In this document: one piece after another, positions 37,601 to 47,271 of the stretch
How the letters are laid out: each line of letters starts with the position of its first letter
Numbering within the stretch: the stretch's first letter is position 1
Assembly: GCF_040548735.1 (NCBI RefSeq)
Contig: NZ_JBEPSD010000003.1
Coordinates: 1-64,000, forward strand
Origin: Rhodanobacter soli
GTDB lineage: Bacteria > Pseudomonadota > Gammaproteobacteria > Xanthomonadales > Rhodanobacteraceae
Direction: 5' to 3'
DNA length: 64,000 nt
Program-made: the position numbers and the translations under genes
The notes under the pieces: generated by a model
What the model was told of the DNA's origin: nothing
Databases searched by the model: none
What the model saw: the letters and a program-made list of their open reading frames with translations, nothing else

Positions 37601-38558
37601 CGTCGTGGTTCCGGCGGCGGCTTCCGAATTCCAGATGCTGGAGACGGACATCGATTCGTTCCAGCAGTTTGCGGTTGGTCGCTATCAGGTCGCCGATCAG
37701 CCCCATCATGTTGAAGAGCATGCCGAGCGTGATGCACAGGGATGCAAAAATGACCGACTGAATGTGGCCCTCTCCGCCATCCTCGAGATAAAAGTAGAGA
37801 AACCGGCCGCCAGCGATTGTCCCGGCGAGAAGAAAGACCAATCCCGAGTAGAAGAAAAGCGCCAGTGGGCGATATATCACGAAGACGCGCAGGATCGTGA
37901 TGAGCGAGCGCTTGACGTAGCTGCCTATGCTTTTCACGAGGCGTGACGGCCGCAGGTCACCATTGGTACGGATTGGCACCGAGAGGATGCTCAGGTTGCT
38001 CTGGCCGGCCTGGATGATGGTCTCCAGTGTGTAGGTATAGGCGTTGAACACGTTCAGGCGCATGGCTGCTTCGCGCGACATGGCACGGAAGCCGCTCGGG
38101 GCATCCGCAACGTCAGTCTTGCTGGCCATGCGCACCGCCCAGCTGCCAAGGCGTTGAAGCTTCTTCTTGATCCAGGAGAAGTGCTCGGTCTGGTCGATCG
38201 GACGGGCGCCAATGACGATGTCGGCCTGCAGGGCCAGGATCGGTGCCGTCAGTTTGGGAATGTCCGCACCGCAGTACTGGTTGTCCGCATCGGTATTGAC
38301 GATGACATCTGCGCCGAGCCTCAGGCAGGCGTCGAGGCCGGACATGAAACCCACCGCGAGGCCGCGGTTCACCGGGTGGCGCACCACGTGATGGACACCG
38401 TTCTGGCGGGCGACTTCTGCCGTGTTGTCGGTTGAGCCATCGTCGATGATCAGCCATTCGACGGAGTCGAAACCTGCGACCTCGCGTGGCAGCTCTGCCA
38501 GGGCGATGGCCAGGGTTTCGGATTCGTTGAGGCATGGAATCTGGATGATGAGTTTCAT
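37593..38558 (-). CDS. GT2 polyprenyl-phosphate sugar synthase (DPM1-like)
   Basis: 321 residues. IIQIPCLNESETLAIAL starts the GT2 fold, WLIIDDGSTDNT and NTDADNQYCGADIP give the metal and nucleotide-sugar sites, and PSGFRAMSREAA is the acceptor region. Two C-terminal transmembrane helices follow. It probably transfers a sugar from a nucleotide donor to undecaprenyl phosphate for the GT39-like enzyme encoded by the overlapping next gene. Confidence 0.9.
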   Translation of the reverse strand: MKLIIQIPCLNESETLAIALAELPREVAGFDSVEWLIIDDGSTDNTAEVARQNGVHHVVRHPVNRGLAVGFMSGLDACLRLGADVIVNTDADNQYCGADIPKLTAPILALQADIVIGARPIDQTEHFSWIKKKLQRLGSWAVRMASKTDVADAPSGFRAMSREAAMRLNVFNAYTYTLETIIQAGQSNLSILSVPIRTNGDLRPSRLVKSIGSYVKRSLITILRVFVIYRPLALFFYSGLVFLLAGTIAGGRFLYFYLEDGGEGHIQSVIFASLCITLGMLFNMMGLIGDLIATNRKLLERIDVRLQHLEFGSRRRNHDDD

Positions 38559-38761
38559 AGTCGTCCTTGGAGCAAGGTTCGCATACGTGTCGGAGCTCGG
38601 TCACATCTCGGATTGTTGGAGCCGTGCGGCACGATAACATTCGGGCCGTTTGACTCCGGAGGCCTCCAGACTGTGTGCCGCGTGATCGAAGGCATCGGCT
38701 CTTCGGGGTTGCTCGGGCGCCATTTCTACTTGTAAGCGCCAAACGAGCGAGCCTTTCCGGA

Positions 38762-39724
38762 TCAGCCATCCCGCTGCCGAAACATGAACACGCTCCCCCA
38801 GATAAAGTTGATCAGATCACCCAAGGTGGTGGCTATGCGCAATGCGACAACAAGCAGGACCACTTCCACGGGGGGAAGCACTCCGCTGAGCCAGGCGCTC
38901 AACATGGCTTCTCGGATACCCAGGCCGGCCGGCGCGCCGGGGGCGACAAAGCCCAGGATCCAGCTGCTGGCGAATGCGCCAATGAAGAATACCGGGCCAG
39001 GCATCAATACGCCTGCGGGCGTCAATGAGCCCGCAACTAGCCAGAGGCCGTAGCCGATCATGACGAAGCTGCTCGCATACAGTGCGTAGCAGCTACCGAC
39101 CGTTGCCGGATCGAGGTGCAGTCTTGCCGGCGCGGCTATGACTCCTTCACGGACGGGGTTTCGCAAACGGGTCAGCCAAATGGCAATGCGGGGCGCCAGC
39201 AGCAATGCGCTCAGTGCACCTACGGTTACCACAATCAGTAGCGGCACCCGGTATTGGGTTATTTGCAACTGCAGCAATTCAGCTGGAGGCGCCCACAGTA
39301 AGGTGAGTGCGCCAATGTGCGCGCTGGCGACCAGCGCCAGCAGGAGTTCGTAGGCTACGGAAAGTAGTGCTGGCGACATCTGCACGCCCATGCCACGCGC
39401 CAATGCGATGCGTCCGATGTGCTGGGCTACATTGCCCGGGAGGTATTTGCCGAACTGAGTGGTGGCCAGGATAGGCAGCAGGCGTGCGAGTCCGGCAGGC
39501 TGGCGCATGGCTCGCAACAGCCTGGCCCAGGCGACAGCCGTTGTCAGAATGGACAGGGTGTAGAGCAGAGTAAGGCTAGCCGTGGCAACAAGTACCCTAT
39601 TGTCGAGCAGCGCGGATAAATCCTTGCCAGCCAAGGCGCGATGCGCATAGATCACGAAATAGCCGCCGGCCACGAGTGCCAGCACCAGGCCGAGGCCTTT
39701 CAGTATTCGCTTCATGCCTGGCAT
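38762..39724 (-). CDS. Lysylphosphatidylglycerol-synthase-TM-like membrane protein, possible flippase
   Basis: 320 residues with about eight transmembrane spans. FGKYLPGNVAQHIGR near residue 92 and GFVAPGAPAGLGIREAML near 260 are the signatures of the LPG_synthase_TM (UPF0104/AglD) family. Members occur in glycan loci, and the family is related to the flippase part of MprF. Transport of a lipid-linked sugar is plausible but not shown. Gaps of about 200 bases on both sides make its operon membership less certain. Confidence 0.82.
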   Translation of the reverse strand: MPGMKRILKGLGLVLALVAGGYFVIYAHRALAGKDLSALLDNRVLVATASLTLLYTLSILTTAVAWARLLRAMRQPAGLARLLPILATTQFGKYLPGNVAQHIGRIALARGMGVQMSPALLSVAYELLLALVASAHIGALTLLWAPPAELLQLQITQYRVPLLIVVTVGALSALLLAPRIAIWLTRLRNPVREGVIAAPARLHLDPATVGSCYALYASSFVMIGYGLWLVAGSLTPAGVLMPGPVFFIGAFASSWILGFVAPGAPAGLGIREAMLSAWLSGVLPPVEVVLLVVALRIATTLGDLINFIWGSVFMFRQRDG

Positions 39725-39955
39725 GTGCTCCTTGCAGATTCCTTGTATCGCGCCGATGAGGATGAACTTGCGCTAATGAAAATCGCTGCTGGTGTGGCAG
39801 GATTGCGACCGGCAGCGTGCGGCCGCTTGCCCCATTTCCGGTGTGAGCTTGGCAAGGGTGGCGGCTGCTCACCCGAGCGACGGCACGGATGACACGGAAG
39901 GTTGTTCCCGTGCGGGGCGTTCACGAGGAAGTATTCGCTTCCGGTGTGTTCCATG

Positions 39956-40882
39956 TCAGGACATGGCACAGCTGATCCAGTCCCATGTCTGTATTAGGCC
40001 TTCTTTCAGGGACGTCTGATGGCGCCAGCTGTAGACTTTTGCCGCGTGTGTAGCGTCCATGGCGATGCACGATGCGTCTACAGCCCTGCTGGCATCGTAG
40101 CTGCGATGCAATGGCCTGCCCGTAGCCGCTTCCATGACATCGAAGAGCTCGTTGAGGCTGATGCTGGTGCCGCTGCAGGCATTGAATATCCTCGTGCCTT
40201 TGGGCATGGGGGTACCGAGAATCATGGTGCAGAGTCGGATCAGGTCGTCGATGTAGACATAGTCGCGGCGGACAGATCCATCACCCCATACATGGAGTGT
40301 CTCGTTGCGCAGAATTTTGCCAAAGGCGGCCGGAATAACGCCGAAGCCGGGGCGTTCGGGCTGGCCCGGGCCATAGATGTTCGAGGGGCGCAGGATGGTG
40401 GCCCTGCCGTCGAACTGGTCGCACCAGGCTGAGATGAGGTGTTCCGAAGCGAGCTTGGCTGCGCCGTGATACGAGCGGGGGTGGACACGCGCGCTTTCGT
40501 CGGATGGCAAGCCGGAGGCGTCTGCGTATAACGAACCTCCGGAGGACATGTACAAAAGCTCCACGTCAGGGTGATCCTGGAGCGCCTGAAGCAAGGATGC
40601 GGTGATGTAAAGATTGGTGTTCACCTCCTGCAACGGTCGCGCTGCCGACGTGCCCGGCGTTGATGTGGAAGCGAGGTGCACGACAGTATGGCTACGCGTG
40701 AGCAAAGGGGCGAAGGCTTCCGGTTCCCGGAATTCGCCGACTACCGATTCAACCAGGGGATGCTCGAATCCCGGCGTGCTGCGGTTGACGGTGATGACCG
40801 GCGTGCCCTTCAAGGCCAAGGTTCGTGTCAGGCTGCGCCCGACAAAACCGCCTCCGCCTAGAATGAGTATCGCCTCAGTCAT
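39956..40882 (-). CDS. NAD-dependent epimerase/dehydratase (extended SDR)
   Basis: 308 residues from ATG 40882. ILILGGGGFVGRSL is the Rossmann motif and YMSSGGSLY gives the catalytic serine region. SYHGAAKLASE holds the YxxxK pair, and LRPSNIYGPGQ and WGDGSVRRDYVYIDDL are typical of UDP-glucose 4-epimerase-like enzymes. It overlaps the GT4 stop by 8 bases. It probably makes a nucleotide sugar for the O-chain; the exact reaction cannot be deduced. Confidence 0.87.
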   Translation of the reverse strand: MTEAILILGGGGFVGRSLTRTLALKGTPVITVNRSTPGFEHPLVESVVGEFREPEAFAPLLTRSHTVVHLASTSTPGTSAARPLQEVNTNLYITASLLQALQDHPDVELLYMSSGGSLYADASGLPSDESARVHPRSYHGAAKLASEHLISAWCDQFDGRATILRPSNIYGPGQPERPGFGVIPAAFGKILRNETLHVWGDGSVRRDYVYIDDLIRLCTMILGTPMPKGTRIFNACSGTSISLNELFDVMEAATGRPLHRSYDASRAVDASCIAMDATHAAKVYSWRHQTSLKEGLIQTWDWISCAMS

Positions 40883-41996
40883 CTTTCCTTCCCTCAAGTA
40901 GCCGCGTGTAGATACGCCGATAACGATTTGCGCAGTCGTCCCACGTACCGAGCTCCTCGGTCACACGATGGCGCGCAGCTTCCCCGAAACGACGATTGGT
41001 GGCTTCGTCCTCCAGCATACCCAGTGCTTTGCCATAGGTTTCCTCGGAGTCGCACAGCAGGCCTGTCTCGCCGTCGACAACGACGGTGGCGTGCGCCGGC
41101 ATGCGGGAGGCAATGATCGGTAGGCCGGCAGCCATAGCTTCCAGCATCACCTGTGGCCGTCCCTCGGCGTGGCGGCTCAACGTTACCAGTCCGCAGGCGT
41201 GAGGAAACCACTCTTCGGCCAATTGCGCCGGCGCGGCGGGGCCATGGTAGTGCACCCAATCGGGTACATCGATGTCCTGCTCCATGGGTCCGAACAAGTG
41301 CAATTCACGCGAACCGTCCCTGAAGAGCGGGTATGACCAGTCGAACAGCGGCCCGAGCTTGTCCGTGGTAAGACGCGCAACCACGATCCAGCGCTTCGGA
41401 TGATTGGCCACTTGTGTGCGGCCTATGGCGTACCAGACCGGATCGATGCCGAATGAAACAGGACAGATCTCGGCGACGTCGCCGAATGCATGTTGCAGGG
41501 GATCGCGCATCCACTCGGCGTTCGGACAGATGGCCACCTTGCGCCCTTGCGTCATCCTGCGAAGCAGGAAACGCATGAATGGCAACCTTAGCAGCCTCAG
41601 GTCATTGCCCAGCACGGTTATGAGGGCAGGTTTGCCGTCGCGTGGCAGGGGCAGAGCAGACTGCAGCCAGTTGACGTGGTAGATGTCCGTGTCCGGATGC
41701 CTCCGATAGGCTGCTGCGAGCAGGAGCAGCAGCTTGATCGGTGCAAGCAGTGCCCGGATGCCGCCGCTCCGCATCATGTGCGAGATGCCGCCGAGGTCGA
41801 CGAGCTTCCCGAGCCACTGCGCTTCTGCTGGAGTGGAGGCCTTGATGACTCCCTCGGGAAGTTCGCCGGGTGGTGCCCACACGGCCAGTTCGATGGAAGG
41901 TGCGCGCGCCAGCGCGTAAACCATGTTTCTGATGAACACGCCACGCCAACCGGCAGCATCGCGTGGGTACATGGTGCTGACCAGGAATACGCGCAT
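40875..41996 (-). CDS. GT4-family glycosyltransferase
   Basis: 373 residues of GT-B fold. The N-terminal STMYPRDAAGWRGVFIRNM is typical of GT4 enzymes. In the C-terminal half RWIVVARLTTDKLG and SRHAEGRPQVMLEAMAAGLP give the E-x7-E motif. It adds a sugar to the growing lipid-linked chain on the cytoplasmic face. It is coupled by overlap to the SDR gene. Donor and acceptor are unknown. Confidence 0.9.
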   Translation of the reverse strand: MRVFLVSTMYPRDAAGWRGVFIRNMVYALARAPSIELAVWAPPGELPEGVIKASTPAEAQWLGKLVDLGGISHMMRSGGIRALLAPIKLLLLLAAAYRRHPDTDIYHVNWLQSALPLPRDGKPALITVLGNDLRLLRLPFMRFLLRRMTQGRKVAICPNAEWMRDPLQHAFGDVAEICPVSFGIDPVWYAIGRTQVANHPKRWIVVARLTTDKLGPLFDWSYPLFRDGSRELHLFGPMEQDIDVPDWVHYHGPAAPAQLAEEWFPHACGLVTLSRHAEGRPQVMLEAMAAGLPIIASRMPAHATVVVDGETGLLCDSEETYGKALGMLEDEATNRRFGEAARHRVTEELGTWDDCANRYRRIYTRLLEGRKDD

Positions 41997-42223
41997 TACT
42001 TCGGCCCGCTGCCGGTTCGAGCATCAGCGGAGCGAGGAAATCGATTGAGCATGAGCGACATCTGATTTGTGTCCAACGCGGAATCCATATGGCTCGAGTT
42101 ACGTGTGGTGTGAGGTATGAAACGGCCTTCGTGTCTGACAGGCAGACAGGGCGGCATTGTGCCGGCCACTGCATGGTTTTTCGAAGGGCAATTTGGCTGC
42201 GGCTGCAAGCCGCCGCAGTTGGA

Positions 42224-42958
42224 CTATGCGCGGTCCGGGGTTACGGCCGGTTCACATGGCTTGCGCACCTCCAGATGGTGCCCGGTGGAAATGTTGTCCC
42301 AGTTAGGCCAGGCCAATGACAGGAGCCAGGTGGTCACGTTGGTGGTAAAAATCGCGACCAAGGCCACCGGTAGCAGAAGCATCTTCAGAGCTCCGCGCCT
42401 CGTATCGACCCCACCGGCGATTGCCAGGCACATAACCAGGCCGGCTGCACGTACCGCATGGCCGGATCGATGCAGATCCGTGACTTCCAGTTTGGCGCGC
42501 GCCATGTCCCTGCGCAGACCGAATTCGGTATAGCGCTGGAAGTCGAAGGGTTCGTTGTGCAGGGGGTAGAGGAATGGCATGGAAATCCAGGCACGACCGC
42601 CAGGCTTCAGTACGCGTGCTATCTCCTTGACCGCCAGGGCAGGATCCGGAACGTGCTCAATCACCTCGAGACAGACGACGCCATCGACGCAAGCATCGGC
42701 GACAGGGAGATGGCAGGCATCGGCGAAAATATCCGGTCTTGCGCTGTAAAACTCATTGCCGGTTGCCGGGTAATCCAGCGCGACATAACTCGCTGTTTCG
42801 GGCAGATGGGCGGCGATCCATCGGTCGGCCGCACCGACGTCGAGAATAACCCCTGTTGCGTTTTTGAGACCTTCGGGGATTTGGCGTCGACCCAATAGCC
42901 ACTGCGGATGTATGGGTGTGCGTCGGAGCAGTCGGGCACAATCGCGTATCACGCCCAT
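42224..42958 (-). CDS. Class I SAM-dependent methyltransferase
   Basis: 244 residues from ATG 42958, with GAGG about 10 bases upstream; a longer open frame to 43210 is not protein-like. ILDVGAADRWIAAHLPE is the SAM motif. VCLEVIEHVPDPALAVKEIA and RVLKPGGRAWISMPFLYPLH are strong Methyltransf_11 features. A C-terminal hydrophobic stretch (MLLLPVALVAIFTTNVTTWL) suggests membrane attachment. It is the first gene of the minus-strand half of the locus, next to etfA. The 227 bases after it before the GT4 gene hold no supportable gene. Confidence 0.83.
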   Translation of the reverse strand: MGVIRDCARLLRRTPIHPQWLLGRRQIPEGLKNATGVILDVGAADRWIAAHLPETASYVALDYPATGNEFYSARPDIFADACHLPVADACVDGVVCLEVIEHVPDPALAVKEIARVLKPGGRAWISMPFLYPLHNEPFDFQRYTEFGLRRDMARAKLEVTDLHRSGHAVRAAGLVMCLAIAGGVDTRRGALKMLLLPVALVAIFTTNVTTWLLSLAWPNWDNISTGHHLEVRKPCEPAVTPDRA

Positions 42959-43237
42959 TGCCGTATTGCCTCTGGGCAGATTTGCTTGACATCTGCTCCG
43001 CGCAGATCCGACGCAATTTGCGTCAACCCCGATTTCCGCAATATGAGGCCTTCTGGTTTCACTGAATTTCCTATCCCTATGCGAACTGGTCATCCATGGT
43101 AAACGAACCGCCCGGATCGAGGGATTTCCTCGCCGGTTCGGATAAGACCTGCAATGCAGATGGCGTAATGCAGGAGGCCCAGGCTGCTGGCCGTGAGTTT
43201 CGGTCCCCAACGCCTGGGAAGGGGCTCATGACACCGC

Positions 43238-44182
43238 TCAGCTCAGTGCCGTCTCAAGCTCCGGAATGATCTTGAACAGATCTCCCACCAGGCCAAGGTC
43301 CGCAATCTCGAAGATCGGCGCCTCGCCGTCCTTGTTGATCGCCACGATGGTACCGGCGTCCTTGATGCCGGTGAGGTGCTGGATGGCGCCGGAGATGCCG
43401 ATGGCCATGTACAGCTCGGGGGCGATGATCTTGCCGGTCTGGCCGACCTGCAGGTCGCTGGGCACGTAGCCGGCGTCCACGGCGGCGCGCGAGGCGCCGA
43501 CGGCGGCGCCGATCTTGTCCGCGAACTTGAAGATGATATCGAAGTTCTCCTTCGAGCCGACGCCACGGCCGCCGGAGACGACCTTGCTGGCGCTCTGCAG
43601 GTCGGGGCGATCGCTGCTGCCCTGCTTCAGCTCGACGAAGCGGGTATGCGCGGGCAGGGCTGCGTCGACGGCCAGCGCTTCCACCGGCGCGCTGTTGGCG
43701 CCGGTGGCGGCGGCCGGCCAGGAGGCCGAGCGGATCGTGGCGACGACGGTGTGGGCGGCATCGGCTTCGACCGTGATGATCGCGTTGCCGGCGTAGATCG
43801 GGCGCTTGAAGGTGTGCGTGGCCTCGACGCTCATCACGTCGCTGACCTGGGCTACGCCGAGCAGGGCGGCGACGCGCGGGGCGACGTCCTTGCCGAACGT
43901 GGTGGACGGCACGAACACGTGGCTGTAGCCGGCGGCGGCCTTGGCGATCTGCGGGGCGAGCACGGCGGCCAGCGGATGTGCATTCTCGGGACGGGTGACG
44001 GTGAGTACGCGACTTACGCCGTCGATCTTTGCCGCCTCGGCGGCGATCGCGTCGACATTGTCAGCCAGTACCAGTACGTCGATCGCTTCGCCCTTCACCG
44101 CAGCGGCAGCGCTTACGGCGCGCGCGGTGGAGGAGTTGAGTTTGCCACCGAGGTGTTCGGCGATGACCAGGATCTTGCTCAT
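43238..44182 (-). CDS. etfA: Electron transfer flavoprotein alpha subunit
   Basis: 314 residues from ATG 44182 with GGAG 7 bases upstream. The C-terminal FAD domain is clear: [14 protein letters not shown] near residue 206, [20 protein letters not shown] near 253 and [15 protein letters not shown] just after. With EtfB it forms the soluble acceptor for acyl-CoA and other dehydrogenases and passes electrons to ETF:quinone oxidoreductase. It lies downstream of etfB in the same direction, with a REP-like hairpin between. In Xanthomonas etfA marks one border of the LPS locus. Confidence 0.97.
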   Translation of the reverse strand: MSKILVIAEHLGGKLNSSTARAVSAAAAVKGEAIDVLVLADNVDAIAAEAAKIDGVSRVLTVTRPENAHPLAAVLAPQIAKAAAGYSHVFVPSTTFGKDVAPRVAALLGVAQVSDVMSVEATHTFKRPIYAGNAIITVEADAAHTVVATIRSASWPAAATGANSAPVEALAVDAALPAHTRFVELKQGSSDRPDLQSASKVVSGGRGVGSKENFDIIFKFADKIGAAVGASRAAVDAGYVPSDLQVGQTGKIIAPELYMAIGISGAIQHLTGIKDAGTIVAINKDGEAPIFEIADLGLVGDLFKIIPELETALS

Positions 44183-44204
44183 GTGTGTCTCCGAAGCTTT
44201 GCGT

Positions 44205-44273
44205 AGGAGCCCACCCTGTGGGCGATGCTCTTGGGTGGCGTGTCGAAAAGCGTTGCCCACCGGGTGGGCTCCT
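44205..44273. repeat. REP-like inverted repeat between etfB and etfA
   Basis: AGGAGCCCACCC at 44205-44216 is the exact reverse complement of 44262-44273. Between them lies a further inner match around CTGTGGGCGAT. The element fits the common GTAGGAGC...-type intergenic hairpins of xanthomonads and pseudomonads. It sits inside the etfBA transcript. Confidence 0.7.
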
Positions 44274-44288
44274 GCAGGAATGTGGTGG

Positions 44289-45050
44289 TTACAGCAGGCC
44301 CTTCTGCCTCAATGCGGCGACCAGCTCGGCCGCGTCCTTCACCATCACGCCCTTGCTGCGCTTGGCCGGCGCGGCGTAATGCGTGGTCTTCAGGTGGTCG
44401 TGCGCCTCGACGCCGAGCGAGCCGAACTCGATCGTGTCGATCGGCTTGGACTTCGCCTTCATGATGTCGGGCAGCTTGATGAAGCGCGGCTCGTTGAGGC
44501 GCAGGTCGGTGGTGATCACGGCCGGCAGTTCCGCTTCGATCACTTCCAGGCCGGCGTCGACCTCGCGGGTCACCGTGGCCTTGCCGGCGCCGCCGTTATC
44601 CAGCGTGATGTCGACCTTGCTGGCGAAGGTGGCTTGCGGGCGGTCCCACAGCGCGGCGAGCATCTGGCCGGTCTGGTTGGCGTCGTCGTCGATCGCCTGC
44701 TTGCCCAGGATGACCAGCCCCGGCTGTTCCTTCTCGATCAGCTTGAGGAACACGCGGGCGGCGGTCAGCGGCTGCACGGCGTCGCTGGTGACCACATGGA
44801 TGGCGCGGTTCGCGCCCATCGCCAGGCCGTTGCGCAGGTGCGCGGTGAGGTCGGCCGGACCGATGCCGACCACGATCACTTCCTCGGCGACGCCTTTCTC
44901 GCGCAGGCGCAATGCCTCTTCCAGCGCGATGTCGTCGAAAGGATTGGCGGACAGCTTGACGCCGTCGGTGACCACGCCGGTGCCGTCGGGCTTGACCTGG
45001 ATGCGCACGTTGTAGTCCACGACGCGCTTGTAGCCGACCAGAATCTTCAT
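44289..45050 (-). CDS. etfB: Electron transfer flavoprotein beta subunit
   Basis: 253 residues from ATG 45050, with TAGGA 8 bases upstream. MKILVGYKRVVDYNVRIQVK at the start, LSANPFDDIALEEALRLRE near 35 and KQAIDDDANQTGQMLAALW near 120 (AMP/FAD-binding loop) are characteristic. The frame is open for another kilobase upstream through the neighbouring gene, but that part is antisense-type shadow. It is the first gene of etfBA. Confidence 0.97.
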   Translation of the reverse strand: MKILVGYKRVVDYNVRIQVKPDGTGVVTDGVKLSANPFDDIALEEALRLREKGVAEEVIVVGIGPADLTAHLRNGLAMGANRAIHVVTSDAVQPLTAARVFLKLIEKEQPGLVILGKQAIDDDANQTGQMLAALWDRPQATFASKVDITLDNGGAGKATVTREVDAGLEVIEAELPAVITTDLRLNEPRFIKLPDIMKAKSKPIDTIEFGSLGVEAHDHLKTTHYAAPAKRSKGVMVKDAAELVAALRQKGLL

Positions 45051-45160
45051 CTGCGAATTCCTACCTCGTTGGCCGCCCCGTACGGGGGTGCGAAACCGCC
45101 ATTCTACCCGGCATCGAACAATCGTACGAAATGAGCGGTTCGGCGACGCCGCGAGGGGGA

Positions 45161-47221
45161 TCAGCCGCTGCGCCGCGCGTATGGATACGTCCCGGGGGCG
45201 GCTTCGGCGAGGCCGAGCAGGCCGGCCGCGCTGACCGTGCCGAAGCCGCCGCCGCTGGCGGCCAGGCTGAACACGCGTTCGACGGCGTGGGCCAGGGTAC
45301 CGTCGAGCTGGCCCGCTTCGGCCTCGAACTCCGTCACTTCCAGATGGGCGTCCAGCAGCAGGCGTAGGGCCGCCGGGCGCAGCCAGAACATGCTGCCGGC
45401 GATGAAGCTGTCGTGTTCCACCTGCGGCGCGGCGATGCCGAGGCGGCGGGTGAGGTAGTCGACGTTGGCCTGATTGGCACCCCAGTAATAGTCCAGTGGC
45501 TGCAAATGGCCTTCGGCGTGCACGAGGCCCAGCGTGGCGTCGTCGCGGAAGGCTGCCGCGATACGGCAGGCGCGTTCGGGCGCGAGCAGCTTGTCGAGCA
45601 ATTCGCGGCGCCAGGTCTCGCCGTCCTGGCGATGGGTGGAGCGCTTGCCGTGCAGTTTCAGCACGGTCGTCACGCCTTCGTCGAGCAGGCGGTTGGCCAC
45701 GTGCAGGAACGGCAGGATGTCGCGGCCGCGGTTCTCGAATACGTCGATCTCGGCGTCGAGGCCGAGCTGCGCCATCCGTTCGCGCACGGCCTGTTCGCGC
45801 TCGCGGGAGGTGGTGATCACGATGCGCCAGTCGATGCCGCTGGTGCGCAGCGCCACCACCAGTTCGTCCAGCAGCTCGGGATACCAGACATGGATCACCG
45901 CGCAGGGGCGCGCATCGGCTATCGGCGCCGGCTGCAGTGCGGTGCGGGTGGCTTCCAGCCAGGCGTGGCCGAGCCGGCTGTCCGGCTCCAGCACGGCGCC
46001 TTCGGCCCATTCGTTCCACGCGTTGACGAAGACCAGCGGCTGCGCCGGAAAGCGTTGTCGCGCGACGCTGATGGCATGCCGCAACCAGTCGCGATAGCCG
46101 CGCGGCGAGGCGTGCGCGAACACGCGGCCAGCACCACTGCGCCGGGGTTCGTTGTCCCAGCCCGGATTGACGCCGGGATAGCGCGGATAGGCGGACTCGG
46201 GCTGCGCCATCGACTGCCGCGCCAGCTCGCGCCAGTCGTGCACGTCGCCGCGGTAGTCCGGGTTGAGCAGGTGCTGCCGCGCGGTGATCGGCGCGGGCGT
46301 GGTGTTGTTCGGCGGGAATTCCACCGCGGCGTCAAAGCCGATCGTGCGCGGATCGACCCGGTCGAAACTCTGCACGTAGGCAAGCTGGATCTCGCCGATG
46401 CCGTTGGCGCGGCACCACTCGCGCCAGCGCACGGCGGTCGCCTTCGGGTCCGGCAGCAGGCCGGGGCGGTAGACCAGCAGCAGCGGCTTGCCGCCGACGC
46501 GCAGGTAGCGCGGGTCGGCGAGATAGCGCGCGACGTGTTCGATGAAGGCGAGGTCGTCGGCGGGGCTGTGCTGCTGGCCGATCAGGATGTCGTCCGCGCG
46601 GCCGTCCCAGCGCCGCGACCAGTTCTCGTTGGCCCAGCACAGGCACAGCGGCAGGTCCAGCGAGGGATCGGCCAGCCATTGCTGCAGCGGCGTTTCCAGC
46701 AGGGTCTTGCCGGCGAACCAATAGAAGTAGCTGCAGAAGGCGCCGACGCCGTAGTCGCGGGCCAGTTGCATCTGCTTGCGCATCGCATCCGCCAGGCGCA
46801 GGTCGTAGAAGCCCAGCTCGCCGGGCAGGCGCGGCTGCAGGTGTCCTTCGAACTGCGGCAGCGCGCGCGTCACGTTGTGCCACTCGGTGAAACCCTCGCC
46901 CCACCACGCGTCGTTCTCCGGAATCGGGTGGAACTGCGGCAGGTAGAACGCCACCACGGTGGCGGGCAGCGGCGTCGGCAGCGTGCCGCTGCGCCGGGGC
47001 ACGAAACCGATGGCGCGTCCGGCGGCCTGGCTGCGTGGCCGGTGCTCGGCTTGCGATGCCGCGGCCGACTGGCCGCGCGGCCCCTGCGGCAGCAGGTCCG
47101 CGTGCCGGTCCAGGAAACGCTGGCGCAGCCGGTCCCGCGTGGTGCCCGGCATCGGGGTCAGCCGGAAGCCGGTGCGCAGCACGGTGAACAGACAGCGTTT
47201 GGCGAAGTCGCGAGCGGACAT
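45161..47221 (-). CDS. WbsX-like / RgpF-like two-domain glycan synthesis protein
   Basis: 686 residues. Residues about 85-410 match the WbsX (GH99-like) type found in O-antigen loci: VVAFYLPQFHPIPENDAWWG, GEGFTEWHNVTRA, CLCWANENWSRRWDG and FVNAWNEWAEGAVLEPD. From about 440 to 660 an RgpF-like (rhamnan synthesis F) part follows, with AVIHVWYPELLDELV, ENRGRDILPFL, LKLHGKRS and FIAGSMFWLRP. The combination points to transfer of sugars in a rhamnan- or O-chain. It lies 50 bases downstream of the next glycosyltransferase gene and 110 bases upstream of etfB on the same strand. Confidence 0.88.
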   Translation of the reverse strand: MSARDFAKRCLFTVLRTGFRLTPMPGTTRDRLRQRFLDRHADLLPQGPRGQSAAASQAEHRPRSQAAGRAIGFVPRRSGTLPTPLPATVVAFYLPQFHPIPENDAWWGEGFTEWHNVTRALPQFEGHLQPRLPGELGFYDLRLADAMRKQMQLARDYGVGAFCSYFYWFAGKTLLETPLQQWLADPSLDLPLCLCWANENWSRRWDGRADDILIGQQHSPADDLAFIEHVARYLADPRYLRVGGKPLLLVYRPGLLPDPKATAVRWREWCRANGIGEIQLAYVQSFDRVDPRTIGFDAAVEFPPNNTTPAPITARQHLLNPDYRGDVHDWRELARQSMAQPESAYPRYPGVNPGWDNEPRRSGAGRVFAHASPRGYRDWLRHAISVARQRFPAQPLVFVNAWNEWAEGAVLEPDSRLGHAWLEATRTALQPAPIADARPCAVIHVWYPELLDELVVALRTSGIDWRIVITTSREREQAVRERMAQLGLDAEIDVFENRGRDILPFLHVANRLLDEGVTTVLKLHGKRSTHRQDGETWRRELLDKLLAPERACRIAAAFRDDATLGLVHAEGHLQPLDYYWGANQANVDYLTRRLGIAAPQVEHDSFIAGSMFWLRPAALRLLLDAHLEVTEFEAEAGQLDGTLAHAVERVFSLAASGGGFGTVSAAGLLGLAEAAPGTYPYARRSG

Positions 47222-47271
47222 GGCGGCCTATCGGTGGCGATGCCGAAGCATCGGCGCTGGCGTGCGCGTGG

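Noticed and set aside
41996-42208. A 70-residue open frame upstream of the GT4 gene with a TAATG junction.
   Set aside because: No recognisable domain, atypical composition and no clear ribosome-binding site; probably non-coding.
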